Assembly: GCF_004341445.1 (NCBI RefSeq)
Contig: NZ_SLXV01000015.1
Location: forward strand, 1 to 59,458
Direction of reading: 5' to 3'
Source: Baia soyae
GTDB lineage: Bacteria; Bacillota; Bacilli; Thermoactinomycetales; Thermoactinomycetaceae
Length of the DNA stretch: 59,458 bases
Under the pieces are notes generated by a model. That model had not been told where the DNA came from. It ran no database searches and was given only the letters and a program-made list of their open reading frames with translations. The position numbers and the translations under genes are program-made. Positions 8,347 through 15,044 of the stretch are shown piece after piece (within the stretch, counting starts at the first letter, position 1; the number at the start of each line of letters is the position of its first letter).

Positions 8347-9087
8347 ATGGGAACAGATTGGATTATTGGCAGACAGGCTCTCTCAGAGACGCTTAGCTCG
8401 GGCCGGCATATTGAGAAGGTATTTGTGGCAGAAGGGGTTCAGAAGAAGACGATTGCCGACATTCTCAAACAATTAGAGGATCAAAAGATTTCGTATCAAT
8501 GGGTGCCTCGTTCGAAGTTGGATCAACTAGCGGATGGCGGAAACCATCAAGGAATCGCAGCTCAGATTGCGGCTTATGAATATAGCACAGTAGAGCGGAT
8601 CTTAAAACGTGCTCAGAAAAAAGGTGAAATGCCGTTTTTACTCTTACTTGATGGGATTGAAGATCCGCATAATTTGGGCTCGATCCTTCGTTCGGCCGAT
8701 GCTGCGGGAGTTCACGGTGTCGTGATTCCAAAACGTCGTGCAGTGGGCCTTACCTCTGTGGTAGCAAAAACCTCTGCCGGAGCGATTGAGTATGTTCCAG
8801 TGGCACAAGTTACCAATTTGAACCGGGTTGCGGATGAATTAAAAAAAGAAGGTATTTGGTTGGTGGGAACAGATGGAGCGGCCAAACAATCCTACAATCA
8901 AGTAAATTTTGACATGCCAGTGGCGCTCGTTATCGGTAATGAAGGGCAAGGAATCAGTCAGTTAATGAAGAAAAAGTGTGATTACCTAGTAAGGCTCCCT
9001 ATGAAGGGGCGTGTTTCTTCCCTAAACGCATCTGTGGCTGCCGGGATTTGTATGTATCAAGTAGCGCTAGGACGGAACAATGGCTAG
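8347..9087 (+). CDS. rlmB: 23S rRNA 2'-O-methyltransferase, TrmH/RlmB type
   Basis: 246 residues, SpoU/TrmH family (SPOUT knot). An N-terminal substrate-binding domain (1-75) precedes the methyltransferase domain. Conserved segments include LDGIEDPHNLGSILRSADAAG, GNEGQGIS and MKGRVSSLNASVAAGI, which build the knotted SAM site. The family methylates a guanosine ribose in 23S rRNA. RBS AGGAGGAG precedes ATG 8347. The stop overlaps the next start by eight bases. I cannot tell the exact target nucleotide from sequence. Confidence 0.93.
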   Translation: MGTDWIIGRQALSETLSSGRHIEKVFVAEGVQKKTIADILKQLEDQKISYQWVPRSKLDQLADGGNHQGIAAQIAAYEYSTVERILKRAQKKGEMPFLLLLDGIEDPHNLGSILRSADAAGVHGVVIPKRRAVGLTSVVAKTSAGAIEYVPVAQVTNLNRVADELKKEGIWLVGTDGAAKQSYNQVNFDMPVALVIGNEGQGISQLMKKKCDYLVRLPMKGRVSSLNASVAAGICMYQVALGRNNG

Positions 9088-9604
9088 CAGGCGTGAAGAA
9101 TGGCTGGTGGTGGATGGTTATAATGTGATCGGCCTCCAGTCAAACATTCATCGGAAGGAACGACGCTTAGAGGAACAACGAAACCAGTTAATCAGCCAGC
9201 TATCTGAATATCAGGCGATGACAGGCCGTAAAGTGTATGTCGTATTTGATGCCCATCAGACTCCCGGAGCGCGTGTGCAAAAAATACAAGAAAAGGTGGA
9301 AGTCATCTTTACATGTAAAGATGAGACGGCGGATGAATACATTGAGCAGTTTGTACGTAAATCTAAAAATCCACATCGCAGAATCTTTGTTGCGACTTCT
9401 GATTATCTGGAACAGCGAATGGTATTTGGCCAAGGGGCGTATCGGGTTTCCTCAAGGGAGCTGTTAGAGCAGATTCGAAGTGCGAGGGTGCAATTAGGGG
9501 AAGATTTGCGGACTCAGGAGTCAACGAGTCCGAAAAATAAGCTAGGGGATTATCTGTCTCTTAATTTGCAGAAAGAATTCGAAAAGTTAAGAAGGAAAAA
9601 ATAG
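9080..9604 (+). CDS. rae1: NYN-domain ribosome-associated mRNA endonuclease (Rae1/YacP)
   Basis: 174 residues. The NYN/PIN-like fold begins at VVDGYNVIG (about 10-18), with acidic residues in VVFDAHQTPG and CKDETADEYIEQF, and ATSDYLEQRMVFG later. B. subtilis Rae1 cleaves mRNA inside the ribosomal A site; applying that role here is inference from family and position. ATG 9080 overlaps rlmB by eight bases, with no separate promoter seen. Confidence 0.9.
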   Translation: MASRREEWLVVDGYNVIGLQSNIHRKERRLEEQRNQLISQLSEYQAMTGRKVYVVFDAHQTPGARVQKIQEKVEVIFTCKDETADEYIEQFVRKSKNPHRRIFVATSDYLEQRMVFGQGAYRVSSRELLEQIRSARVQLGEDLRTQESTSPKNKLGDYLSLNLQKEFEKLRRKK

Positions 9605-9612
9605 GTGGAAAA

Positions 9613-9642
9613 TTGACGATTTTGTTTCATTTCAGATATAAT
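9613..9642 (+). promoter_or_regulatory. sigma-A promoter of sigH
   Basis: TTGACG (9613-9618), 18 bases, perfect TATAAT (9637-9642). The leader to the GTG start is about 40 bases. B. subtilis spo0H is likewise read by sigma-A. Confidence 0.82.
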
Positions 9643-9687
9643 AGCCTTACATGCGGTTTACATGCTACTTTTGCCGGGGGGATCGCA

Positions 9688-10350
9688 GTGAGTGTAGACC
9701 TACAAACAAGTAATGCTATTCAGTATGAGAAGGTCGTCGAGTACAAAACATTACCAGACGAAGAGCTGGTAGAAGAAGTTCGGATTGGATGCCAAGAAGC
9801 CCTCGAATACTTGATTCATAAGTATAAGAACTTTGTTAGAGCTAAAGCTCGCTCCTATTTCCTGATTGGAGCAGACCATGAAGATATTGTGCAAGAAGGC
9901 ATGATTGGCTTGTATAAAGCAATACGTGATTTTCGTGGGGACAAGCTGGCGTCGTTTAAAGCTTTTGCTGAGCTTTGCATAACCAGACAAATTATCACAG
10001 CCATCAAGACAGCAACTCGTCAAAAGCATATTCCGCTTAATTCTTATGTCTCATTGGACAAGCCTAGCCACGATGATTCTGATCGCACTCTGTACGATAC
10101 GCTCACCGGTGGCAGGCTGAATCCAGAAGAGATTTATATTAATCAAGAAGAATATAGCGATATCGAGGATCAAATTTCCCAAATTTTAAGTGACCTCGAG
10201 CGAAAAGTGTTGATGTTATACTTAGATGGGCGAAGCTACCAAGAAATTGCCGTGGACCTAAACCGTCATGTAAAGTCCATCGATAATGCGCTACAACGTG
10301 TGAAGAGAAAACTAGAACGCTACTTAGAAGTAAGGGAGATCTCCCTATAA
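9688..10350 (+). CDS. sigH: RNA polymerase sigma-H factor
   Basis: 220 residues, very close to Bacillus Spo0H in sequence and length. Region 2 carries YFLIGADHEDIVQEGMIGLYKAIRDF. Region 4 ends with LDGRSYQEIAVDLNRHVKSIDNALQRVKRKLERYL, a helix-turn-helix that reads -35 boxes. It directs early-sporulation and stationary-phase genes. I chose GTG 9688 after GGGGGG; upstream extension would run through the promoter's -10 box. It is followed by a strong terminator. Confidence 0.96.
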   Translation: MSVDLQTSNAIQYEKVVEYKTLPDEELVEEVRIGCQEALEYLIHKYKNFVRAKARSYFLIGADHEDIVQEGMIGLYKAIRDFRGDKLASFKAFAELCITRQIITAIKTATRQKHIPLNSYVSLDKPSHDDSDRTLYDTLTGGRLNPEEIYINQEEYSDIEDQISQILSDLERKVLMLYLDGRSYQEIAVDLNRHVKSIDNALQRVKRKLERYLEVREISL

Positions 10351-10362
10351 CAGTGAAAATAA

Positions 10363-10409
10363 CGAATGAAATAAAAAACAGGGGTCCAGCCTGTTTTTTA
10401 TTTCATTCG
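10363..10409 (+). terminator. bidirectional-type terminator after sigH
   Basis: A perfect 20-bp stem (10363-10382 with 10390-10409) has a 7-base loop. The core CAGG/CCTG is followed by TTTTTT and preceded by AAAAAA, so it could work from both sides. Confidence 0.9.
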
Positions 10410-10482
10410 ACAAAAAAGGACAAATTCCTTTTTGTTTCTATCAAGAAAATTTGACCAATAATGGGTAAGAAATAGGCTTTCA

Positions 10483-10512
10483 TTGACAGAGCATGCGAGG
10501 TTATGATAAATT
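10483..10512 (+). promoter_or_regulatory. promoter of rpmG-secE-nusG
   Basis: TTGACA (10483-10488) is followed by either GATAAA (16-base spacer) or TAAATT (18-base spacer). The first transcribed gene is rpmG at 10585. Confidence 0.6.
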
Positions 10513-10584
10513 AACTTGGGTGTTTTCTAATCATTTACCATCATGATTTGATCGGACTGATATTTGTAGGGGAGGTGTTTTTCA

Positions 10585-10734
10585 ATGCGCGTAAACGTTA
10601 CTATGGCTTGCGTGACTTGCAAAATGCGCAACTATGCGTTGACCAAAAACAAGCGTAAGCATCCAGATCGTATGGAGTTGAAGAAGTATTGCCCTCGTTG
10701 CAACACTCATACTGTTCATCGTGAAACCAAGTAA
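10585..10734 (+). CDS. rpmG: 50S ribosomal protein L33 (zinc form)
   Basis: 49 residues. The four-cysteine zinc pattern CVTC (9-12) and CPRC (36-39) is complete, so this is the zinc-containing paralogue type (as RpmGB). GGGGAGGTG precedes ATG 10585. It opens the rpmG-secE-nusG transcript, its usual position. In Firmicutes with zinc-free copies, zinc status selects between paralogues; no second copy is in this window. Confidence 0.94.
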   Translation: MRVNVTMACVTCKMRNYALTKNKRKHPDRMELKKYCPRCNTHTVHRETK

Positions 10735-10769
10735 TAACTTCTTCCTTAAGGAAAGATGGGGGTGACAAT

Positions 10770-10997
10770 ATGACTTTTCTTGCCAATATCGGACGTGGTA
10801 TCAAGAAAAGCGTGGGCGGTACTGTGGGTTTCTTTAGCGGTAGCGTTCAAGAGCTCAAACGTGTTCGTTGGCCATCCCGTAAGGAAATGGTTAACTACAC
10901 ATTAGTCGTTGTATCTACTGTTGTTGTTCTAACCATCTTTTTGTTCCTAGTTGATTTAGGGATTCAGGAGATATTGAATTTGATTCCAAAAAAATAG
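10770..10997 (+). CDS. secE: preprotein translocase subunit SecE
   Basis: 75 residues, the short single-span form usual in Firmicutes. An amphipathic segment ending in VQELKRVRWPSRKEM (about 29-43) is followed by one membrane helix, about 48-67. SecE clamps SecY in the export channel. GGGGGTGACA precedes ATG 10770. The secE-nusG pairing is widely conserved. Confidence 0.96.
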   Translation: MTFLANIGRGIKKSVGGTVGFFSGSVQELKRVRWPSRKEMVNYTLVVVSTVVVLTIFLFLVDLGIQEILNLIPKK

Positions 10998-11027
10998 GTT
11001 GATTTGAATCGATTGTCGTAAGGGGGG

Positions 11028-11045
11028 ACAGGGTAAGCTACCCTG
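11028..11045 (+). promoter_or_regulatory. hairpin between nusG ribosome-binding site and start codon
   Basis: AGGGGGG (11021-11027) is the only plausible ribosome-binding site and lies 24 bases before ATG 11052. Between them CAGGGTA (11029-11035) and TACCCTG (11039-11045) form a perfect 7-bp stem with a three-base loop. Folding would bring the site to about 8 bases from the start. Confidence 0.7.
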
Positions 11046-11051
11046 GATTAC

Positions 11052-11585
11052 ATGGAAAAGAATTGGTATGTCGTTCACACGTATTCCGGCTACGAAAACA
11101 AGGTAAAGACAAACCTAGAGAAGCGCATCGAATCAATGGAGATGCAAGATAAGATTTTTCGCGTACTCGTTCCTATGGAAGAAGAGACGGAACTGAAAGA
11201 TGGTAAGAAGAAGACTGTCATGCGAAAAGTGTTTCCTGGGTATGTCCTAGTCGAAATGGTCATGACAGACGACTCTTGGTATGTAGTAAGGAATACACCA
11301 GGTGTAACCGGCTTTGTTGGTTCTTCTGGTGCTGGTTCGAAACCAACGCCCCTTTTACCAGACGAGGTTCAAGTCATTCTTGCTTCGATGGGCGTAGATG
11401 AAGCTCAGATCATCGTAGATTACGAGGTAGGAGAATCTGTACGTGTCAAAGAGGGTCCATTTGCGGGTACCATTGGACTGATTGAAGAAGTCGATGCCAA
11501 AAATGGTAAGTTGAAGTTGTTAGTCAACATGTTCGGTAGAGAAACACCAGTAGAACTAGAATTTTTCCAAGTGGAAAAAATTTAA
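11052..11585 (+). CDS. nusG: transcription termination/antitermination factor NusG
   Basis: 177 residues. The N-terminal NGN domain (1-110, opening [14 protein letters not shown]) binds the polymerase clamp. The C-terminal KOW domain (about 122-177, [17 protein letters not shown]) binds partner proteins. The start matches family N-termini exactly, so the unusual 24-base distance to the ribosome-binding site, spanned by a hairpin, is real rather than a mis-called start. Downstream lies rplK. Confidence 0.97.
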   Translation: MEKNWYVVHTYSGYENKVKTNLEKRIESMEMQDKIFRVLVPMEEETELKDGKKKTVMRKVFPGYVLVEMVMTDDSWYVVRNTPGVTGFVGSSGAGSKPTPLLPDEVQVILASMGVDEAQIIVDYEVGESVRVKEGPFAGTIGLIEEVDAKNGKLKLLVNMFGRETPVELEFFQVEKI

Positions 11586-11743
11586 CATCAGGAAAAACTT
11601 TTGTTTCTCCTGAAAGTGTGATAGATTGTTATAGTTATTACCCAGCCGCTTAAGGCGGAACAGAAGCGTTTGTGCGCTTGCTGTGACCGTGGGAGGGGAA
11701 TTCCCCGCAAAATACCACATTGTGTTGAAGGAGGTAGTTAGCG

Positions 11744-12169
11744 ATGGCCAAGAAAGTCTTTAGAGTGGTCAAGCTACAAATCCCTGCTGGCAAAGCTAAC
11801 CCAGCGCCACCTGTTGGACCAGCTCTCGGAGCAGCTGGTGTTAACATCATGGGATTCTGTAAAGAATTTAATGCTCGTACTGCTGATCAAGCAGGCATGA
11901 TCATTCCTGTGGAGATTACTGTATTTGAAGATCGTTCATTCACCTTCATTACAAAAACTCCACCAGCTGCAATTCTCTTGAAAAAAGCTGCTGGAATCGA
12001 ATCCGGTTCTGGAGAGCCTAACAAGAAAAAAGTAGCAACCGTTAAACGCGACAAAGTGCGCGAAATTGCTGAAACAAAAATGCCGGATCTAAACGCAGCT
12101 GATGTAGAAGGCGCTATGCGTATGGTAGAAGGCACTGCCCGTAGCATGGGGATCGTCATCGAAGACTAA
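11744..12169 (+). CDS. rplK: 50S ribosomal protein L11
   Basis: 141 residues, standard. The N-terminal domain ([31 protein letters not shown]) contacts factors and the stringent-response GTPase centre. The C-terminal domain (about 75-141) binds 23S rRNA helices 43/44. GAAGGAGG precedes ATG 11744. The 158-base gap after nusG contains a weak hairpin (TCAGGA/TCCTGA) and a GGGGAATTCCCC palindrome near 11695, either of which may be leader structure. Confidence 0.97.
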   Translation: MAKKVFRVVKLQIPAGKANPAPPVGPALGAAGVNIMGFCKEFNARTADQAGMIIPVEITVFEDRSFTFITKTPPAAILLKKAAGIESGSGEPNKKKVATVKRDKVREIAETKMPDLNAADVEGAMRMVEGTARSMGIVIED

Positions 12170-12214
12170 TAACGTCTTCGTTGCCTAGGCTTTCTGCCAC
12201 GATTGTCTAGGTAA

Positions 12215-12240
12215 GTGGGAGGATCATCCGTTACAACCAC
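12215..12240 (+). promoter_or_regulatory. putative L1-binding leader in the rplK-rplA gap
   Basis: GTGGGAGG (12215-12222), CCGTTA and CCAC (12237-12240) form a short hairpin just before the rplA ribosome-binding site. Similar GTGGGAG...CCAC elements sit at this place in bacilli and resemble the L1 site on 23S rRNA. Feedback repression by L1 is inference. Confidence 0.5.
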
Positions 12241-12256
12241 GAAGGGAGGAATTGAA

Positions 12257-12955
12257 GTGGCTAAACATGGTAAAAAATACTTGGAAGCTACCAAGAAAGT
12301 AGACCGTTTCAAACAATACGATGTAGCCGAAGCGCTTACTCTCGTAAAAGAACTTTCTACAGCTAAATTTGATGAAACTGTTGAAGCTGCATTCCGCTTA
12401 GGTATTGATACCAAAAAAGCAGATCAACAAGTGAGAGGTGCTGTTGTTTTACCGCATGGTACTGGTAAAACACAACGCGTACTTGTTTTTGCTAAAGGTG
12501 AGAAAGCAAAAGAAGCTGAACTCGCTGGAGCGGATTATGTAGGGGATGAGGATCTCATCAACAAAATCCAACAAGGTTGGTTCGAATTCGATGTTGTTGT
12601 AGCAACTCCTGATATGATGGGACAAGTAGGTCGCTTGGGTCGTGTTCTCGGTCCAAAAGGTCTTATGCCAAACCCAAAAACAGGCACAGTAACATTTGAA
12701 GTCGAAAAAGCGATCAACGAGATCAAAGCAGGTAAAATCGAGTACCGTGGAGATAAAGCAGGTATCATTCATGCTCCAATCGGTAAAGTGTCCTTCACAG
12801 AAGCACAACTCGCTGAAAACTTGCAAGCTCTTGCTGATGCTCTTACAAAGGCGAAACCAGCGGCTGCGAAAGGCACATACATGAGAAGTGTAACAGTTTC
12901 TTCGACCATGGGTCCTGGAGTATCTGTTAACGCACTTCGCTTTTCTGGTCGTTAA
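12257..12955 (+). CDS. rplA: 50S ribosomal protein L1
   Basis: 232 residues, standard length. It forms the mobile L1 stalk. [19 protein letters not shown] and [20 protein letters not shown] are family hallmarks. I chose GTG 12257 after GGAGGAATTGAA. The open frame extends 14 codons upstream through the putative L1 regulatory hairpin. L1 is also the usual autogenous repressor of the L11-L1 mRNA. Confidence 0.96.
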   Translation: MAKHGKKYLEATKKVDRFKQYDVAEALTLVKELSTAKFDETVEAAFRLGIDTKKADQQVRGAVVLPHGTGKTQRVLVFAKGEKAKEAELAGADYVGDEDLINKIQQGWFEFDVVVATPDMMGQVGRLGRVLGPKGLMPNPKTGTVTFEVEKAINEIKAGKIEYRGDKAGIIHAPIGKVSFTEAQLAENLQALADALTKAKPAAAKGTYMRSVTVSSTMGPGVSVNALRFSGR

Positions 12956-12974
12956 TAATAGATTAGGCTTTTAT

Positions 12975-13004
12975 TTGACAAAGGCTTACAGTTTCTTGTA
13001 AACT
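12975..13004 (+). promoter_or_regulatory. possible promoter of rplJ-rplL
   Basis: TTGACA (12975-12980), 18 bases, TAAACT (12999-13004). It lies just upstream of the L10 leader. Confidence 0.5.
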
Positions 13005-13030
13005 GATAAAGCTGATTGAAATCGAATAGA

Positions 13031-13131
13031 ACCGTAGACAGTAGGGGTGCTTGGAGCACTTAATGTTCCCTACCGAGGTGTTTTTTTGATAAAACCCTTG
13101 GCCTTCGACTGTCTACGAAGGCTTTTCTTTT
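13031..13131 (+). promoter_or_regulatory. L10 leader (transcription attenuator of rplJ)
   Basis: The region upstream of rplJ matches the Firmicute L10 leader in layout. CGTAGACAGT (13033-13042) is perfectly complementary to ACTGTCTACG (13108-13117). That alternative pairing would disrupt the terminator stem. Between them lies GTAGGG...CCCTAC, the kink-turn bearing stem region that binds L10(L12)4. Excess L10-L12 should favour termination. Confidence 0.88.
13101..13131 (+). terminator. L10-leader terminator
   Basis: GCCTTCG (13101-13107) pairs with CGAAGGC (13116-13122), followed by TTTTCTTTTT. Confidence 0.9.
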
Positions 13132-13160
13132 TCCTACAACTCTTTAAGGAGGTGTCCCCT

Positions 13161-13667
13161 ATGTCCAAAGCGGTTGAACAGAAAAAACTTGTGGTAGCTG
13201 ATATCGTTTCTAAGCTAGAGCGTAGTAAAACGACTGTAGTTGCTGACTACCGCGGTTTAACTGTAAAACAAACAAACGAACTTCGTAAAGAATTGCGTGA
13301 GGCTGGTGTAGAACTTCAAGTTCTGAAAAACACGATGACTCGTCGTGCATCTGAGCAAGTTGGTTTGAGTGAACTTGGTGAATATTTGACTGGTCCAAGC
13401 GCAGTTGCGTTTAGCTACGATGATGTTGTAGCACCGGCACGTGTTCTTCATAAGTTTGCAAAAGATAACAAAGCGTTGGAGATTAAAGGTGGCGTAGTAG
13501 AGGGGAAAGTAGTTGGCTTAGAAGATATCCAAGCTCTTGCTGAACTTCCATCTCGCGAAGGTCTTCTTTCCATGCTTCTCTCTGTTATGCAAGCTCCAGT
13601 CCGTAACTTTGCACTTGCTGTTAAAGCAGTTGCAGATAAAGACGGAGAAGCTACTACTGAGGCGTAA
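13161..13667 (+). CDS. rplJ: 50S ribosomal protein L10
   Basis: 168 residues. The N-terminal domain ([27 protein letters not shown]) binds 23S rRNA. The C-terminal helix (about 135-165) carries the L7/L12 dimer sites of the stalk. ATG 13161 follows AAGGAGGTG. The open frame runs 38 codons further upstream through the attenuator and is not used. Downstream partner rplL is 79 bases away. Confidence 0.96.
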   Translation: MSKAVEQKKLVVADIVSKLERSKTTVVADYRGLTVKQTNELRKELREAGVELQVLKNTMTRRASEQVGLSELGEYLTGPSAVAFSYDDVVAPARVLHKFAKDNKALEIKGGVVEGKVVGLEDIQALAELPSREGLLSMLLSVMQAPVRNFALAVKAVADKDGEATTEA

Positions 13668-13746
13668 GGGTAATTTTCTTTTCGCTTAGATTATTGATTA
13701 TGTAAGAAAAAATTTTATTGATAAATTTACTGGGAGGTATAACTCA

Positions 13747-14109
13747 ATGTCTAAAGAACAAATCATTGAAGCGATCAAAACTATGAGCGTTCTAGAATTG
13801 AACGATCTTGTAAAAGCAATTGAAGAAGAATTTGGTGTAACTGCAGCAGCACCTATGGTAATGGGTGGCGGCGCAGTAGCAGCTGAAGCAGCAGCACAAA
13901 CTGAGTTCGATGTAATCCTAACAAGCGCTGGTAACAGCAAAATCAACGTAATCAAAGCAGTTCGTGAAATCACAGGCCTTGGCTTGAAAGAAGCAAAAGC
14001 ACTTGTTGATGGAACACCTGCACCAGTTAAAGAAGCAGTTAGCGAAGATGATGCAAATGCAATCAAAGCAAAACTAGAAGAAGCTGGTGCTAACGTAGAA
14101 GTTAAGTAA
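13747..14109 (+). CDS. rplL: 50S ribosomal protein L7/L12
   Basis: 120 residues. N-terminal dimerisation helices (1-32), an Ala/Gly-rich hinge (about 34-52) and the factor-recruiting C-terminal domain with [24 protein letters not shown]. It recruits and stimulates the translational GTPases EF-G and EF-Tu. GGGAGG precedes ATG 13747. A hairpin follows the stop. Confidence 0.97.
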   Translation: MSKEQIIEAIKTMSVLELNDLVKAIEEEFGVTAAAPMVMGGGAVAAEAAAQTEFDVILTSAGNSKINVIKAVREITGLGLKEAKALVDGTPAPVKEAVSEDDANAIKAKLEEAGANVEVK

Positions 14110-14128
14110 TTAACTTTCGTTCCAGTTT

Positions 14129-14160
14129 GGCCCGTCGTCATCGGTCGGCGGGTCATTTCT
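14129..14160 (+). terminator. hairpin after rplL
   Basis: GGCCCGTCG (14129-14137) pairs with CGGCGGGTC (14146-14154) through nine pairs, two of them G-T. The following ATTTCT is only weakly T-rich, so partial termination is likely, which would lower downstream rsmC. Confidence 0.5.
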
Positions 14161-14178
14161 ATATAGGAGGCTGTCTAG

Positions 14179-14778
14179 ATGAGTGATCATTACTACTCGA
14201 AGAATCCTACCTCTAAAAAAGAGGATCGCGATTTTGAAGTGATTGTTCGAGGAGAAAAGTTGTCCTTTCAGACAGATGCAGGTGTGTTTTCGAAGAAGGG
14301 GCTAGACTTTGGCAGTCGATTTTTGATTGAATCGGTAGATTTAGAAGGGGCACAGCTTGTACTTGATCTAGGCTGCGGCTATGGCCCAATTGGTTTATCG
14401 ATTGCAAAAACGAATCCTAACATCCGAGTTACGATGGTTGATATAAATGAGCGTGCTGTTGAACTCGCGAAGAAGAATGCTGTATCTAATCGACTCTCCG
14501 AGCGAGTGAATATTTTCGTCAGTGATAGATTCGAAAAAGTAGCTGGCATGAAGTTTGACTGTATCTTATTAAATCCACCGATTCGAACAGGGAAAGCAGT
14601 GATCTACCAGATGTTTGCTGAGGCGAAAAAACATCTACAAGACTCCGGTTCGTTTTGGATTGTGATTCGTAAGCAACAAGGTGCAGAGTCAGCATGTACA
14701 GGATTGCATGATCTATTTCCATCTGTGGATGTAGTGGAACGAAAAAAGGGGTACTGGGTAATTCGAGCTGGTTTCTGA
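14179..14778 (+). CDS. rsmC: class I SAM-dependent rRNA methyltransferase, RsmC/YbxB type
   Basis: 199 residues, a single methyltransferase domain as in Bacillus YbxB. SAM motif I is VLDLGCGYGPIGLSIA (about 57-72), the acidic motif is MVDINERA, and the catalytic N-P-P motif is LLNPPIRTGK (about 131-140), typical of guanine N2 methyltransferases acting on 16S rRNA. The target (G1207 in E. coli) is inferred. TAGGAGG precedes ATG 14179. It keeps its conserved place between rplL and rpoB. Confidence 0.9.
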   Translation: MSDHYYSKNPTSKKEDRDFEVIVRGEKLSFQTDAGVFSKKGLDFGSRFLIESVDLEGAQLVLDLGCGYGPIGLSIAKTNPNIRVTMVDINERAVELAKKNAVSNRLSERVNIFVSDRFEKVAGMKFDCILLNPPIRTGKAVIYQMFAEAKKHLQDSGSFWIVIRKQQGAESACTGLHDLFPSVDVVERKKGYWVIRAGF

Positions 14779-14795
14779 GAAATTTTGTAATTTGA

Positions 14796-14825
14796 TTGAC
14801 AAACGAAATCGGCCTGTGCTAGTGT
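14796..14825 (+). promoter_or_regulatory. promoter upstream of rpoB
   Basis: TTGACA (14796-14801), 18 bases, TAGTGT (14820-14825), with TGC directly before the -10 box giving an extended -10. A start near 14832 would fall at the edge of a terminator-like hairpin. Confidence 0.6.
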
Positions 14826-14828
14826 TAT

Positions 14829-14873
14829 AAAATGCAGAAAGTCTAGTTTAGATGATATTTCCTGCATTTTTTT
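14829..14873 (+). terminator. terminator-like hairpin 1 before rpoB
   Basis: AAAATGCAG (14829-14837) pairs with CTGCATTTT (14862-14870), followed by TTT. It stands directly at the start of the transcript from the preceding promoter, or ends the rsmC transcript. Confidence 0.65.
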
Positions 14874-14955
14874 GTGCCATTACAGGAAAACTAGTGAGAT
14901 TTGTTTAAATATGGAAATCACTGGTTAAGATAGGAAAATAGACTACTTTATAGTT

Positions 14956-14996
14956 AAAAATGTGGTAATTCGACCCATTTTTCTTTTTTCGCTTTT
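14956..14996 (+). terminator. terminator-like hairpin 2 before rpoB
   Basis: AAAAATG-GG (14956-14965) pairs with CCCATTTTT (14974-14982) with one bulged base, followed by CTTTTTTCGCTTTT. Together with hairpin 1 it makes a leader that could attenuate rpoBC transcription. A further hairpin without a T run lies between them near 14890-14925. Confidence 0.55.
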
Positions 14997-15044
14997 ATCC
15001 TTAGTACGCAACAGATTGCGTCTGGATCCGGGGGGGGAATTTGT

